Assembly: GCA_905250125.1 (NCBI GenBank)
Contig: CAJNOL010000027.1
Coordinates: forward strand, 297,242-361,241
Source of the DNA: Rotaria sordida
Lineage: Eukaryota; Rotifera; Eurotatoria; Philodinida; Philodinidae
DNA length: 64,000 nt
Direction: 5' to 3'
Positions 48,790 to 61,285 of this stretch are shown here, piece by piece. Made by a program: the position numbers and the translations under genes. The notes under the pieces were generated by a model that had not been told where the DNA came from, made no database searches, and saw only the letters and a list, made by a program, of their open reading frames with translations. The first letter of the stretch is position 1; every line of letters begins with the position of its first letter.

Positions 48790-51122
48790 ATGGCTGAATA
48801 TGTATCAGTTCGATCAAATTGGTCATCTGTAAATTCAATAGCACTTGATCTTGTTTGTGATATTAATATTGAGGAAAGTCAACAAACGACAATGATGGAT
48901 AAACAAGAAGAAACTAATGATGATACTAATTTTAGGTTGGTTTTCTATTTTTATAATCATTATACTGAATATAAGGTTTTGTTTAGCGGAAGGATGTGAG
49001 TCTTTCGAAACTGGCAATTATTCTTTCGCAATAATAATTGTAAATGACATACTGGTTGAATAATAATTAAGAATTTGTTCATTAAACGAATTTATTAAAT
49101 ATTTTGTTTGATGAAGATCAAATTATAAAAAATAGAATGAAAAAATTCTATTTTTATTTTTGCTTTTCAAGGACATTTGAGTTTAATTTATTATGCAGCT
49201 TTACTCTATGTATGTGAGATATGATATTTTTTAATGAGTTACAATGTATATATGCTAATAATAATTTTACTCTTGTTTGAACTGTTTAGTTTATTTTTAA
49301 TTTTATTCTCTGCGTATAAAATCATACATAGTTAATTAGAATGATTTCTTTTTTTCTTCAGTAAAGAAAATCATATTGGTTAAATTTTTCAAACGTCATA
49401 CTAATTTGAATATGTTTAAAAATCGACAAAATAGAATAAAATCTTTCAATTATTTGAATAATCTTATCTAGAAAAACTACGTCATCAAATGAGAATATTA
49501 CAAGTGTAATTCTTCGATCAAATGAAACAGACAAACGAGAAGATCCAATTATAATATTAAGTGTTCTTCAACCAGATGAATATCATATTATTTCCATTCA
49601 ATTTTTATCCAATGCTAAACATATAGAAGTAATATAGAATTTAATTTTCATATTATTATTATTATTTTTTAAAAATAGTTTTATCATCGAGAATATATTG
49701 GTAGTTGTCAAGGTTCACGTATAACTGAACTTGATAGTGAATCTATTTATGAATCAAGTTTTGAATTTAATCAATCTCATGAAGAAATAACATTGAAAGT
49801 AAAATCTATCGAATTCAGTTCGTTTATTTATTTCATAGATTTTTTTTTTCTTTTGTTATTAGTGTTTAAAACTTGCTGATATAACACAATTAATAGTTTA
49901 TTGTTTACAAATAAATTTAAGTAAAAATAAATCAAATGTACAATCGATACCAATGATGAATTTACCATTCGATTTAAATCGTGTACGTTCAATGATTGAT
50001 GAAACAAGTTTATCATCAAATGCACGTCAATTTATGAATGATCTTCAACATTTACAAGAACGAAGACGTACAAAAGAAACTTCTTCTTCTTCTTCTTCAC
50101 AACAAATGAATTTAACTCAAATTATGTTAATGATGAAAGGTTAAAAAAATTTTCTTTTCTTTTTTTTTTTTAATTTTTTAACATGTAATTAAAAAATGTT
50201 TCTTTAGGGATGACTGATTCATCTTCTAATACAAAGTAAGAAAAAAATTTTTTTAATTTTTCTATAAATAGAAATTGTCTGTCAGAATTCATTATTAAGA
50301 AAAAAAAGGACTCGAATATGTGCTGTTGTTTTCTATATGCGTAAAATAAGATTATTATTTTCTTTTTTTCGCTTTAGAAAACTTTTTCATTTTAATCAGC
50401 TATGAATCAAGAGTAATAAGCTTTTTTCAATGTCAAATTTTGTTGATTAAGTGTACTAGATGATAAGTTATATTAAACTAGATCACATATTATCATATGA
50501 TGAGATTTGAATAAAGATATTCTTGTTTATATTATTGATTGAAATTATTTGTTATGTTGTATAAAAATGATACACTATCAATAGCAGATTAGAAAGAAAA
50601 ATAAGTTCTCTATAAGTAGATTATCTTTTTTTTTTATTGAGAATTCAAAAGGAAATATATTTTTTATTCCTTGAAAAATATATAAATAAACAATTGTTAT
50701 CAAAATTAACACTAGAAATTTAATGAAAACCCTTTCAATTGATTATTGACATGTCTATTTCGTTTGATGAACTGAAAGATTAGAAGAAGAATTGATACTA
50801 AATATATTGATGTTGTTCAATATGAACTTAACTGTTTAAGCACTTCTACTAATGTTAACCTTTTTTTTTTTTGTTTTACTTATTTGGTTTCAGGCAGTCA
50901 ACGCCTACACTTCTCACGCCAATACTTAAGGAAATTAAATCTTCTGTAAATGAAGACATGAAAAGTGCCGCTAGCCAAGACAACAACAATATGAAACAAG
51001 AGTTAAGTGCATTAGAAAATCGTTTACAAACATATATTGATAAACAATTTTTACAACTTCAACAACATATTGATAATCGTTTAGATCATCTTGAAAAAAA
51101 ATTAGCTAGTTTCATTGGATAG
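48790..51122 (+). CDS. Probable PAAT-family (C10orf88-like) protein
   Basis: Six exons, 48790-48935, 49472-49628, 49679-49798, 49863-50139, 50208-50235 and 50894-51122; 957 nt, 318 residues, all phases consistent. The first half looks like a beta-rich fold (DPIIILSVLQPDEYHIISIQ, EFYHREYIGSCQGSRITELD, then KCLKLADITQLIVYCLQINL). The middle is Ser-rich. The last 70 residues form an amphipathic coiled segment (LENRLQTYIDKQFLQLQQHI). This layout recalls vertebrate PAAT, an ATPase that associates with mitochondrial ABC transporters, but I see no clear Walker motif, so the assignment rests on overall pattern only. That it is a real multi-exon gene is well supported. Confidence 0.7.
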
Positions 51123-51527
51123 AAATATTATCTTTAAACAATCCAAAATCATATGTAAATGGATATTTTTACTTTGTCATTTATGAACGATTTATTTATT
51201 ATTCTTTTGTTGTTGTTTTTTTTTCTTTTTTTGTTTAAATAAACTGTTTCTACTTAATGATTCTGACTAATGTCAAACTAAAAAGACAACACGAAAGTGT
51301 ATCAAGAGACCAGAATCTTCGACACAATTGATGCCAAACATAATTTTAAGTAATTGATTTTTTCATTGTATTTTATCATCACTCAAACACATTGGTCGTA
51401 CGATCTCTTCAAAACGCTTTTTTTTCCTAAAGATTTCTTTTTCTTTCTTTCATAACATAACATTTTTATAGATTCATCCTTCGTTTCTATTTCTTGTCAT
51501 TTTCTTCCGCTTAGCAAAACAAACAAC

Positions 51528-52206
51528 ATGTTCACGACTCTTCTTATCTTCGTTTGCTGTTTGTCATTAGTTATCAATTCACCTATTGATCCCAAACTTA
51601 ATGAAAAATATATTGATGGAAAACAATATACAATAAAAAGTATCGATACAACATATACACAACGTGTTTCTGACCATGGTACGTTTTATCTATTGAAACC
51701 GATAATTTATCAACTATTCTGTGACACTCATCGAGTATCCCATGAGAAGATAAATTATGCGTAGATGAAATGAAAGATGTTACGTAGATAAAAATAGAAA
51801 TACTAAACATTCCTTTTAATAAATTATACATAATTAAGAATGTTCTATGTATATATAATTTTCTAACACCTATTTAGGGCAATGTACGGTTGAATTGAAT
51901 AATCAAGGTGAAAAAACAAATACAATAACTGAAGGTGAAATAGTTCAAATAAAAAACAAATGGTTCAAAGTTGAAGATTGTCGATTAAATCGAGCATATG
52001 TAGTTACATGTGGTTCAGAATTATTTCTTCGAATGCACAATCTTGTTTGTTCATACGTTGAACAACATTATGGGAAAAAATTATTGAAGCGACGACAAAT
52101 AGAAGATGACTTAATTAATACTATAGATCGATCTTATTATAGTGAATGTTGTAAAAGTGCATGTACGGTATCTGAATTAATTCAATATTGTCCTTTAAAA
52201 TGGTGA
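51528..52206 (+). CDS. Insulin-like peptide precursor 1
   Basis: Two exons, 51528-51678 and 51878-52206, 159 residues. Signal peptide (MFTTLLIFVCCLSLVINS); an N-terminal pro-region; a B-chain-like segment with TCGSELFLRMHNLVC (Cys95, Cys108); a short connecting peptide with dibasic sites (KKLLKRR, about 117-123); an A chain with ECCKSACTVSELIQYC (Cys141, 142, 146, 155), matching the insulin A-chain spacing CC-x3-C-x8-C. Two extra cysteines, Cys53 and Cys85, precede the B chain and could pair with each other. B-chain Cys spacing is one residue longer than in human insulin. The intron is phase 1 and lies upstream of the B chain; the usual insulin intron in the C-peptide is absent. Expected to be secreted and to act through an insulin/relaxin-type receptor. 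A paralogue lies 1 kb downstream. Confidence 0.85.
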
Positions 52207-53183
52207 AAAAAAAGAATAGAAAACAAAAAAAAAAAGAAGAATCGATTATTAAAGCCTTATCATATTTTTAATTTTGTGTTCTATTTTGTCACAAGATACA
52301 TTCATTAGATTTTAATCTTATTTTCGTGTTGTCTCTCTTCATATATGTACAAAATGAAATTAATACACTCAAAAAAAAAATTTATATACATATATATATA
52401 TATATGCATACTTTTTTTCATATTCTTAATTAATTGTGAAATCATAAGAAACTATTCATATAAAAAAAATGAAAATTTCATAAAGATATTCCGTATATAT
52501 ATTTAACAAATATAATTAAGATGATAACATATGTTGGATCATGTCTCTTTTCCTAAGCATTTATTTCTTGATTATAATGTTTATTGTAAAGCGAACAAAC
52601 AAATCCTTGAAAACTCATGAAAAAGAAATCGAGTAAATCACGACATTTTATGTTTTTGAATATAGAGTGGTATTTTTATTCTATTAAATGCATATATTAT
52701 ATAGCAAAAATGTCATGAGTATTTAGAGTTTTATCATATGACATTCCTAACTGTTTTCTAAATATATACACGGAAGCTAGAATTGGCGTTGGCGGAATGA
52801 ACATAGATAATATAAAGAGTTCCGGTGAAAGAAACATTAGACTTTTTTCTTTCTTACGTATGATTAAGAATCACTAAATGTTTTTTTTAAAAAGATAAAT
52901 GTTTTCCTTTTTCTTTTACTTGTATTGTGTTTACTTTCTCTCTATTTTCTCTTAGCAATTTGTTTTTTTCGATAAATTATATATATATAGATGTCAAAAT
53001 ATATGTAGAAGCATTTAAAAAACATAATACCTTTGCGGGCAAATTTAAATTTGTGCTGATCAAGCACGAGTAACGAAAGAACATGTAAGATTTTATTTTT
53101 TAATGATGAAAACCTATGAGAAAAGACTTTAATTTTTAGCGTGCTAGTTCACACCATTCAATCATTTGTTATAAATTATCGTG
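52207..53183. other. Intergenic between the insulin-like genes
   Basis: About 1 kb of AT-rich DNA with (TA)n runs near 52384-52405 and 52976-52989; presumably holds the second gene's promoter. No gene seen. Confidence 0.5.
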
Positions 53184-53810
53184 ATGAATAATTATATTCC
53201 TTTATGGCTAATAGCACTGGTTGCTACCATTCAAACATTACCAACAATAGATAATTATAATGACAACAACAATAAAAATGATAGCAGTATTGATCATGAT
53301 AATAAAGGCTTCTTAATAAATACTAATCTACAAGATGATCATCATTACAAAGCAAATGTTGCACGTAATGTTCGTCGTATAATTGACGGTAAACTACATT
53401 ATATTAAAGCAGCCGATGTCACTTATCGCCAACGTTTACGTAATGATCAATGTGTAGTTGAATATAATGATCAATATTTAACTGAAAATAGTCTTGTACA
53501 AATTCGAAAAAAACTTTATCGAGTAGAAGATTGTTTATTGGAAAGAGTATTTCATGCATGTGGTCCAAATTTATTATTAATGTTAAATGTTGTTTGTCGA
53601 ATTGTTGAACAACATCAAACAACAACAACACCACCACCATTACCAAGTGTCCAACAACGAACAATGTCAGCACCAGCGCTATTTTTTCGTCGAATATATC
53701 CAACAATTAACAGAATCCCACGAGAAATCAAAGCATCACGAATGATTACAGAATCATGTTGTGAAAGTCTATGTACTCTCTCTGAATTAACGAGATATTG
53801 TCATCGTTAA
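53184..53810 (+). CDS. Insulin-like peptide precursor 2
   Basis: One exon, 208 residues. I start at the ATG at 53184, as the preceding codon is GTG. A signal peptide (MNNYIPLWLIALVATIQTLP) is followed by an Asn/Asp-rich spacer with a dibasic RNVRR. The pro-region is shared with the upstream gene (DGKLHYIKAADVTYRQRL against DGKQYTIKSIDTTYTQRV). The B chain has HACGPNLLLMLNVVC (Cys126, Cys138; spacing as in human insulin). A longer connecting peptide (about 45 residues, Thr/Pro-rich, FFRR site) follows, then an A chain with SCCESLCTLSELTRYC (Cys192, 193, 197, 206). Extra Cys90 and Cys117 correspond to those of gene 1. It lacks the intron of gene 1, whose position would fall just before Gln89-Cys90. 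Poly(A)-type AATAAA lies soon after the stop. Confidence 0.87.
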   Translation: MNNYIPLWLIALVATIQTLPTIDNYNDNNNKNDSSIDHDNKGFLINTNLQDDHHYKANVARNVRRIIDGKLHYIKAADVTYRQRLRNDQCVVEYNDQYLTENSLVQIRKKLYRVEDCLLERVFHACGPNLLLMLNVVCRIVEQHQTTTTPPPLPSVQQRTMSAPALFFRRIYPTINRIPREIKASRMITESCCESLCTLSELTRYCHR

Positions 53811-56800
53811 GATTCTATTAAGAATAAAAGTAAATCGAACTTTTGCGATTGTTATCATTGCATGTAACGCGTTATTTAAACTCGCGGGTCGAATAAAAAG
53901 AAATACGACATATTTGTTTACTTGACTCCTTTTTCTTTTTGGAAGGTCTTAAACTTTCAATAAAAATAAAAAGAATAAATATTTTCAAAACATCTAATAT
54001 TAATATTGAATTCGAATGACTATTTGATTTGGAAATGAATAGAAATTTCTCAACATTTTAATAAATAATTAAGAAATCACTTATGTAACAGTATGTAATA
54101 TGTTTTAGAAGTTAATTCATTAGTATATATCAAAATACGTAAAAAATTCTTATTTGCTTTAGGTAAAGAAAATATTAAATTGAAAAATAGAACATCATAC
54201 TACTCATTCATGATGTATCGATTTATTAATTCCTTTACTAATATTTTTTTATTTCGTATATCAATTAAATCTATAATGGAAGATTGATTTATTTTGAACA
54301 AGCTTATCTGTATTCATCAATTATTCAATCTATAAAATATGATTTTTTTTTAAATATATTTTGAATAGTTGCTCGAGATAAATCATAGTGTCTTTAATCA
54401 TTTAATGACGTAGATGATTAAGAAAAAAAAAGGTATATCTTATTTACTATTTGACATATGTAATACTATAATAACACATAGTTTGTTTTTTTTTCTTTCT
54501 TTAAACAAACAGATGTTAAAAAATGTTTAATTATTGTATAAGAACTGATTTTTGAGACATGACATACTTTGTTTCATATGTTACATATATGAGTAATCAA
54601 TTTCAAAGTAAACCTACGCAATTGACTGATTAATGATATAATGAATTCAACGATTTAACAAGATGTATGATATTTTCCTAGAAAAAAAATCAATTTAAAA
54701 TCTTTAAATAGAATATATTTTAAATGATTTTTGTAAAATCAATGATATTTTCGACAGAATATGACTTCTTTTTTCACAAATCTTCCATGTACATAATGAT
54801 GAAAAAATAGAAAAGATATGTATAATAATTATCAGAAATGCAGTAAAAAAATTTTTTAATAAGATATAAAAAGAACGCTTTTGATATGTGAAGAATTATT
54901 CTTTCAAAATACATCATTAAGAAATATGAACTAAAACTTTTATAAAACTACGAGGTCAGGAAATAGAATGAATATAAATATTAGTGATTTAATATTCTCA
55001 ATTAAAAAATATCTTCAAAATATTACTTCTATTGTCAATATGACAAAAGAAACTTTGTATATATTATGTAAATATCTATTTAATAACATTTCCTTTTCAG
55101 GAAATAATTTTACCAGCCGGTATTATAGAAAAATCCTGATTTTCATAAGAAAAACATCATGTTCATTGTGCGTTGCCTTCTAGGAAGTGATATTTTGCAC
55201 CTTTCACTCGAGTTCAATCTATTGAGATACATGTTCTTTATTCTCGTGCTATGAAATATAATACATAATCCAAATGTACTGTACCTGAGAGCATCGTCAT
55301 CGGAGTGTTATAAAATAAAAAAAAGAAACATCAGACTCTTGTGATCAGATATTAATAGATATAGGGATAAATTACTAATGATAAACCAAATATATTCTAT
55401 AATTAGTATAAGATATATTATATGATTTTTTATTTTTAGAACTATATTAGTAATTAGAATTGTTTTACGTTCTTATACTTCATGCATTAGGATTAATACG
55501 AAAAGTGTGTTTCTTGTTGAAAGATTATATGAAATAAAGAGTAGATTGAAATTATCTAGTAAAAAATTCTTTCTTATTTTTTAACATAATAGAAAGAAAA
55601 TCTATACATCCTTCATTCAGATTATAATGCCATTTCAACTTCTATTTAAAAAAATCAAACATATTTTTGCATAATTTAAAAATTAGTCACATATTTATGT
55701 AATGTCTGCAGAAGTAGAAAATAATGAAAATGACTTTTATAGAGAAATACATTAGAATAATTACAATAAGTTTTACTTTAATTTCAAACATATGAAAAAT
55801 AAATTTCGACGATATGTCAATTGATATCTATTTGACATAAACCTCTAATGAGTACGCGCTACAACATTTTTTACCTTATAAAACATTCTTCATGGATTTA
55901 TTCAAATATTAAATACATTAGAAAATATTTTCAGATCAAATAAAAGTAATTACTATTTGAAGTGAAACACAGAAATTAAAACAGAAATTGCTTTATTATT
56001 TTATTATTTATTTATTGTTTTAAAGCTCGATGCAAAAGGAAATGTCTTTAGTATTTTTGATGAGAAGTAATTTTTAAACATATGAGAATTGGATAATGAA
56101 AAGAAAAAATGTTAATTATCATTTTAAAATAATATTTCCGGAAAGCAATTGGTTGACATATTTGTTTGCAATTAATGTCACCCAAATATGTTACACAAAA
56201 ACAATTGTATTTACAACATCGGATTGTATATTATGATGACTTTTGTAAAATATCGATTACTTATTTTTATTTTCATATACTTACATTTTTGTATAATGTA
56301 TTTCTAATATTATATTTGACATTATTGAAACTAAAAAAAAACACGTGTTATTTAGTCAAAAAAAAATTCTATAGGAATTATTAAGAAAATATTATTATCA
56401 TATCAATCAAGGAAAGATTTGCTAATCTGAAATAATAGTTTTGTCTAACTTAATTTTCAATACCTATAAATCTACTAATAGTAATCATTCAAAATGTATT
56501 TTCACATCTTTTTATGTGTACATTATTCAATTAATGTTTTATTAATTTTCCATAATAAGTAGCTCATATAATATTACAAGTCTCTTGTATCATGCGGCAT
56601 GTAAGAATGTTATTTCGAACTTTACTGAAAAATATCACTGTCTTTTTCCATTTTGCTTGCTATTAATAGTAAACTCTTACAAAAGTATTATAGACGAAAA
56701 TGATTCAGTATTAAAAAGTCTTTATTTCTTTTACAGTAAATTTATGCTACATGATAGAAAACAAGTTTTATTAGTAAACGGAAGTCTTGCTCATTACTTC

Positions 56801-57409
56801 CTATCATTATGATAACATGAACTTAGTTCAATATTAAATGAAACTACAAAATAGACATTATTCGGAAACTACTTCTGGAAGTTAATATGAGTGTTGATGC
56901 ATACGTAATCATGTTGATGAACACTCAGTCAATAGAATAAAGATACTCATATTGTTGTCTGTATTCTTATCAAGGTTGAATACACTTGAATAGATGATTA
57001 ATTTAAGATAAAAATGATACTTTAATTATAGAAAAGTCATATCTGATTTATGCATGATTATTTTTTAGTAGTAATGTGTCAATTAATAAAAGATATCTGA
57101 TTACGGTGAGAAGTTTTGGTGTATGTAACAAATGATGTTTATTTTAAATCACAAGACCTAAATATTATTGATGTATTTTTTTTTACAAGAGGCAAAAACT
57201 ACCTTGGTTCATAATATTATCAAGCTTAATGATTATATTTTTATTTTGTTCTCTAATTGTTAGATATTGATTCGGAATATTACTATATCTCTGTTTTTGT
57301 ATTTTATGTCAATAATGAATCTATACTAATAAAATTCTGGCGTTTCTCTTCTTGGAAAAAACACACTGTCGTGAATATAAACGAGATTCTCAAATAAAGT
57401 CTGTTCGTA

Positions 57410-57690
57410 AGAACTATTCCACGCAAAATATTTTTTGATAAACCCGTAGTTTTAATGAACTTACAAAAGTCAGACCGTTTATACATCTATACCGACCTGT
57501 GGGTACCACGGTGAGAATAGAGACCAGGTCCTTCCGACATAAGTTCTTTTGTGCAACTTGAACCGCAGTTTTCTTGGTTCTCACCATGGTTTTGATCGGT
57601 GTGTATAGACGCACAAACGGTCTGACTTTCGCAATTCATTGAAATCGCGATTTTCTTTGAAAACGTTTTTTCCGTGGAATTACTATTGGA
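57410..57690. repeat. Foldback element, about 0.28 kb
   Basis: AAAGTCAGACCGTTTATACA at about 57465 faces AAACGGTCTGACTTT at about 57614; the inner GGTACCACGGTGAGAA pairs with TTCTCACCATGGTTTT. Outer flanks (CTATTCCACG against CGTGGAATTA) also pair, so arms are about 120-130 bp. Confidence 0.75.
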
Positions 57691-58149
57691 AATTGGTTGT
57701 TTGCGCAGTCAATCTAACTTATGACCTTACTTTTCCTGATATTATCGTTTTTCATCAGATTGTAACCAAAATTAATCAGTTTTATTTGATTCTACGTTGC
57801 GAACCTACTAAACAAAACTGAATCTTTCATTTGTAAAGCTTATGAATCCTTTCTTATACCACTAAAATCAACACATCTTTTTCATTCAAAGTTCTCTGTA
57901 AAAATCTTGTATTTGATTCGGAATATAATATTTTTTTTATCGTTTTATATAAGGAATAGTGGTGTGATCAGAAAAAAGTTTTTAGGAGGGCTCAGCCCCC
58001 TTGACCATATCTGTAGAGGAAGTCGAGATAAACTCAACTTTGGTCGAAAATGAAAATGTGGAAACTAAATATCGAAAGTGAAAATGTCAAAAATTATAAA
58101 TCCTTCTAAATCCATGGTAATAAACTTTTTCTAAATTTTGATCAATACA

Positions 58150-58340
58150 ATGTAACACGGCATACATGCACACAGTACAATAGTGAAGATCAAGATGAAA
58201 ACTAGGTGCGGGCGGCGACGGTGAGAGTACGGACGTGGGTGAATATAGGTGAATGTGGTCGAAGATCGATGTGGGCGGTTGTGGACGAGCGGTAGTGTGG
58301 ATAAGGGTGTAGGTATCGGCGTACTCTTCATCTAAACCCA
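58150..58340. other. GC-richer patch, unknown
   Basis: Roughly 190 bp with much higher G content on the + strand (GGTGCGGGCGGCGACGGTG, GATGTGGGCGGTTGTGGACG) than the surrounding DNA. Two overlapping minus-strand frames are open, but the peptide is Pro/Ser/Thr-rich without family signal. May be a repeat or an insertion. Confidence 0.35.
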
Positions 58341-59474
58341 CACTGACAGGCGCATTGAAGCAGAAAAATACACGAAAATAGTATTAAAAAAGTTGAATAA
58401 ACAGATATAATCGATATAACAATTATTTCACTAGAGCATTTTATCTCCTTCGTGATTTGTCTTTAATTGTAGCAAAAAAAAGCTATGATTGTATGATAAG
58501 AACATTATTTAAGATCGATAAACTAATATTTCAAAGTATTTTGCTTGTCTTTCATTTTTTCTTCTTCAACCCAGTAAACATTTGATTCGAATTTAGTTAC
58601 TTGGTTTTTTCAGTTTTCTGAACGAGAAAATATTCAGATGTCTCCAGCTCAGTTTTCGACATTTTTACTACCGAGCAAAATTGGAAGAATCGGAGCGGAA
58701 ATCCTGTGAACAAATCTTTTGAGGAAGCTCAAGCCCTTTTATTAACGAATCTTAACAATTTGTAGAAGGGCTTAAAACCTTTTATGAGGAAGGACTGAGC
58801 CTCCTTTAGTTTTGTCATTAAATAGCAAGATGAGATTTTCCCCTCATCTCATGAAAATACCGAATCCTCAAATGATGTTTTTCTAAGACATGAGTTTATA
58901 ATAAACAGCTATCATGTGTTAATCTTTCAAAACAATCTATTCTATAAAAATTTTTTCAACAAATGTTATATTCTAATAAATCATTATGAAGCACTGAATC
59001 TTTTACTTCTATTTGACTCGTCGAGTCTTTGACATTTTGTTCGATAATGTCTAACAAGATGAAGTTGAAGGAAAAAATAACTTTTCATTTTGTAGATAGT
59101 AAATATTCTTCCTTGTAAATTTTACTGTTAGATGTTTGAGAAACTCCACTATTTTATTAATTACACTTTTTTCTGCTATTTTAATTCATTCTTTTAATCG
59201 ATAATTTATATTTTAATGTTAGTAACTCTGTTACGTTAGCCTTATGTATTATGTTCAAAGTTTGTAAAATTTTAAAGTAATTCAAACATCAGTTGGATTA
59301 CAAGACGAGCCAAAAAATTAAATTCATGCTTTACTAATGGATATAAAAATATATTACAAGTGTAGGCTGTCAGTATGGAGCTCTATACAAAATATCGTAC
59401 TAATCTCTTGTAATGGTTATTCTAAAAGAACACATGAAAACATTTCTTCTATAAAAATAATTTTCAAGCTTACG

Positions 59475-60110
59475 AAGAAACTTCCCAAAATGTTTAATCA
59501 TTTTAAAGACGAGACTATGTCTATAATGTCGATGCTAATGAGTTATGAATACTCTGAAAAGAGTCTGAGTTATTAGTTTATTGCTGCAGAGATATTGTAG
59601 CAACACGCCATTTTTTAATGTAATGCCATAATCCCTCTGAATACCAAGGAAACTGATTTTCGGATTCAGATTAGAAACTTTGTACACAGGCAGACCTAAC
59701 GAGAATAATTTATTGTGAAATTTTCAAATCTTTTGATTCGTTTCTACTCTGAAATAAAAAGATCGAATCTGCTAGCACATATGACTGATGTAAAAAACGA
59801 AGCTTTTACCATAGTCGTATCTAAGATCATGAACAACGGAAAGATACGAAACTTTCACGGTAAACGATTCTTAGTAAGATCCGTCTATAAGCAAAGTTAC
59901 AAATCAATATTCGAAAGTCATTTTTCCTAATATTCCTGAGGAAGCCACTGGTTTGATTTAAAAATAACGTATTGCTGCAGTACTTCTCCAGTAATAACCT
60001 AAGGGCACGAACTCTTTTCAAGATACTCATAGCTCATTTGGACCTACATTATAGACGTAGCCTCGTCTCAAAAGCGATTAATCAGTTAGAGAAGTTCCCT
60101 CATTAGCCGA
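59475..60110. repeat. Foldback repeat, family B, copy 2
   Basis: Arms of about 250 bp. The left has CGAGACTATGTCTATAATGT, TTATTGCTGCAGAGATATTG and AACTGATTTTCGGATTC; the right has the inverted set ending with GCCTCGTCTCAAAAGCG and TTCCCTCATTAG. Clearly related to 45385-45880 and more complete at its right end, so it better defines the family. Confidence 0.8.
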
Positions 60111-61285
60111 TATTTTCCTAAGATTAAAGAATTTTTTCAAGTTCATATAGTAGTTGCAAGAAGTCTCGCCACTGGGTAAAAAAGTATATAAACTTCAATC
60201 TTTTTGCCTAATATTTTGACTTGAAATAAAGCTCAATAAATCCTGATCACAAGCAGCAATCTGAGGTCGATGTAGATCTTAATATAAAGAATCTACGATG
60301 AAAACACTGATTTTCCACTATTAAAATACGTTAACCTTCATTTTCTTATTAACAAATAAAGATTTTCATGTCTATATTTTGTCACAGGTAGTATACTTCC
60401 ATTCGCTGTAATCTTGAGGCGTAGGAAGGCTTCCATTGTCTGGGACGATTCCACCATGAATCTCTTCTTCATTTATAACTGCGATCGTGAAGTTTTCAGG
60501 ATAAATGGTTAAAATTAGCCAGAGATATCGGTCGCTTTTTGACGATTTCCATCAACTGTCTTGTAGAGTTTACTAAAAGAATACTTTATAAATCGGGCAA
60601 ACTAAAACTATTTGACATGGAAATTTTATTGATGATAGACGCAGCACTGATCTATCGAATAAGGAGTCTAACATCATGAGATTTATTTTCTATGTTGAGT
60701 TATGCTCGTCTGAAGAAAAAAAAACCTATGTTGATCTTCTAGCTCCTCCGTATGAAGGTCGATCAGAGTTCAACATGCTCTATTTGTGGTCTAACTATAA
60801 GACTAGAGGATTAAAGCTTATACACATTTTACAATCACTGTATGTCATGCTTCAATTGAAGTTCTTATTTAGCTTTGCACAATCTGATGCATGTATATTA
60901 ATCCAAAAGCATTTAACCAGAATAGCTTTTTTTATTAATGGTTTATTGTTTTTTTTTGACATCTCATTCGTGATATATTCATAGGTTGCTCAAGAAAAAC
61001 AAACCCATGAAACAAGCAAACAAAAAAAAAATACAATCAAACCAAAAAATGCAAACATATGGAGATAGAAATAAATACACAGGAATAATTAAGAGAACCA
61101 AAAAGAAGATTCACAGCGATGCTTTTTATTTCTCTTGTTTTTTTTTTATGCTTTAAAGATTATCTTTGATCGCCAAAAAAATGGACAAATATAGGATAAA
61201 TTCAAACGAAACGAAAAAAAAATACATCATTCATGAAAACAATGGGAATAAGAAAGGAAAAAAACAAATTGCATTATCTTTTATT

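Larger units (their letters stand above)
53811..61285. other. Gene-poor region, 7.5 kb
   Basis: No convincing exon chain on either strand; open frames here are short, hydrophobic or low-complexity. Contains two foldback elements and a GC-richer patch, listed separately. Confidence 0.5.

Noticed and set aside
55000..61000. Several frames of 60-102 codons (for example 56585, 57414, 59337, 60676)
   Set aside because: No recognised motif, no exon chain; two overlap foldback repeats. Number and size fit chance in AT-rich DNA.
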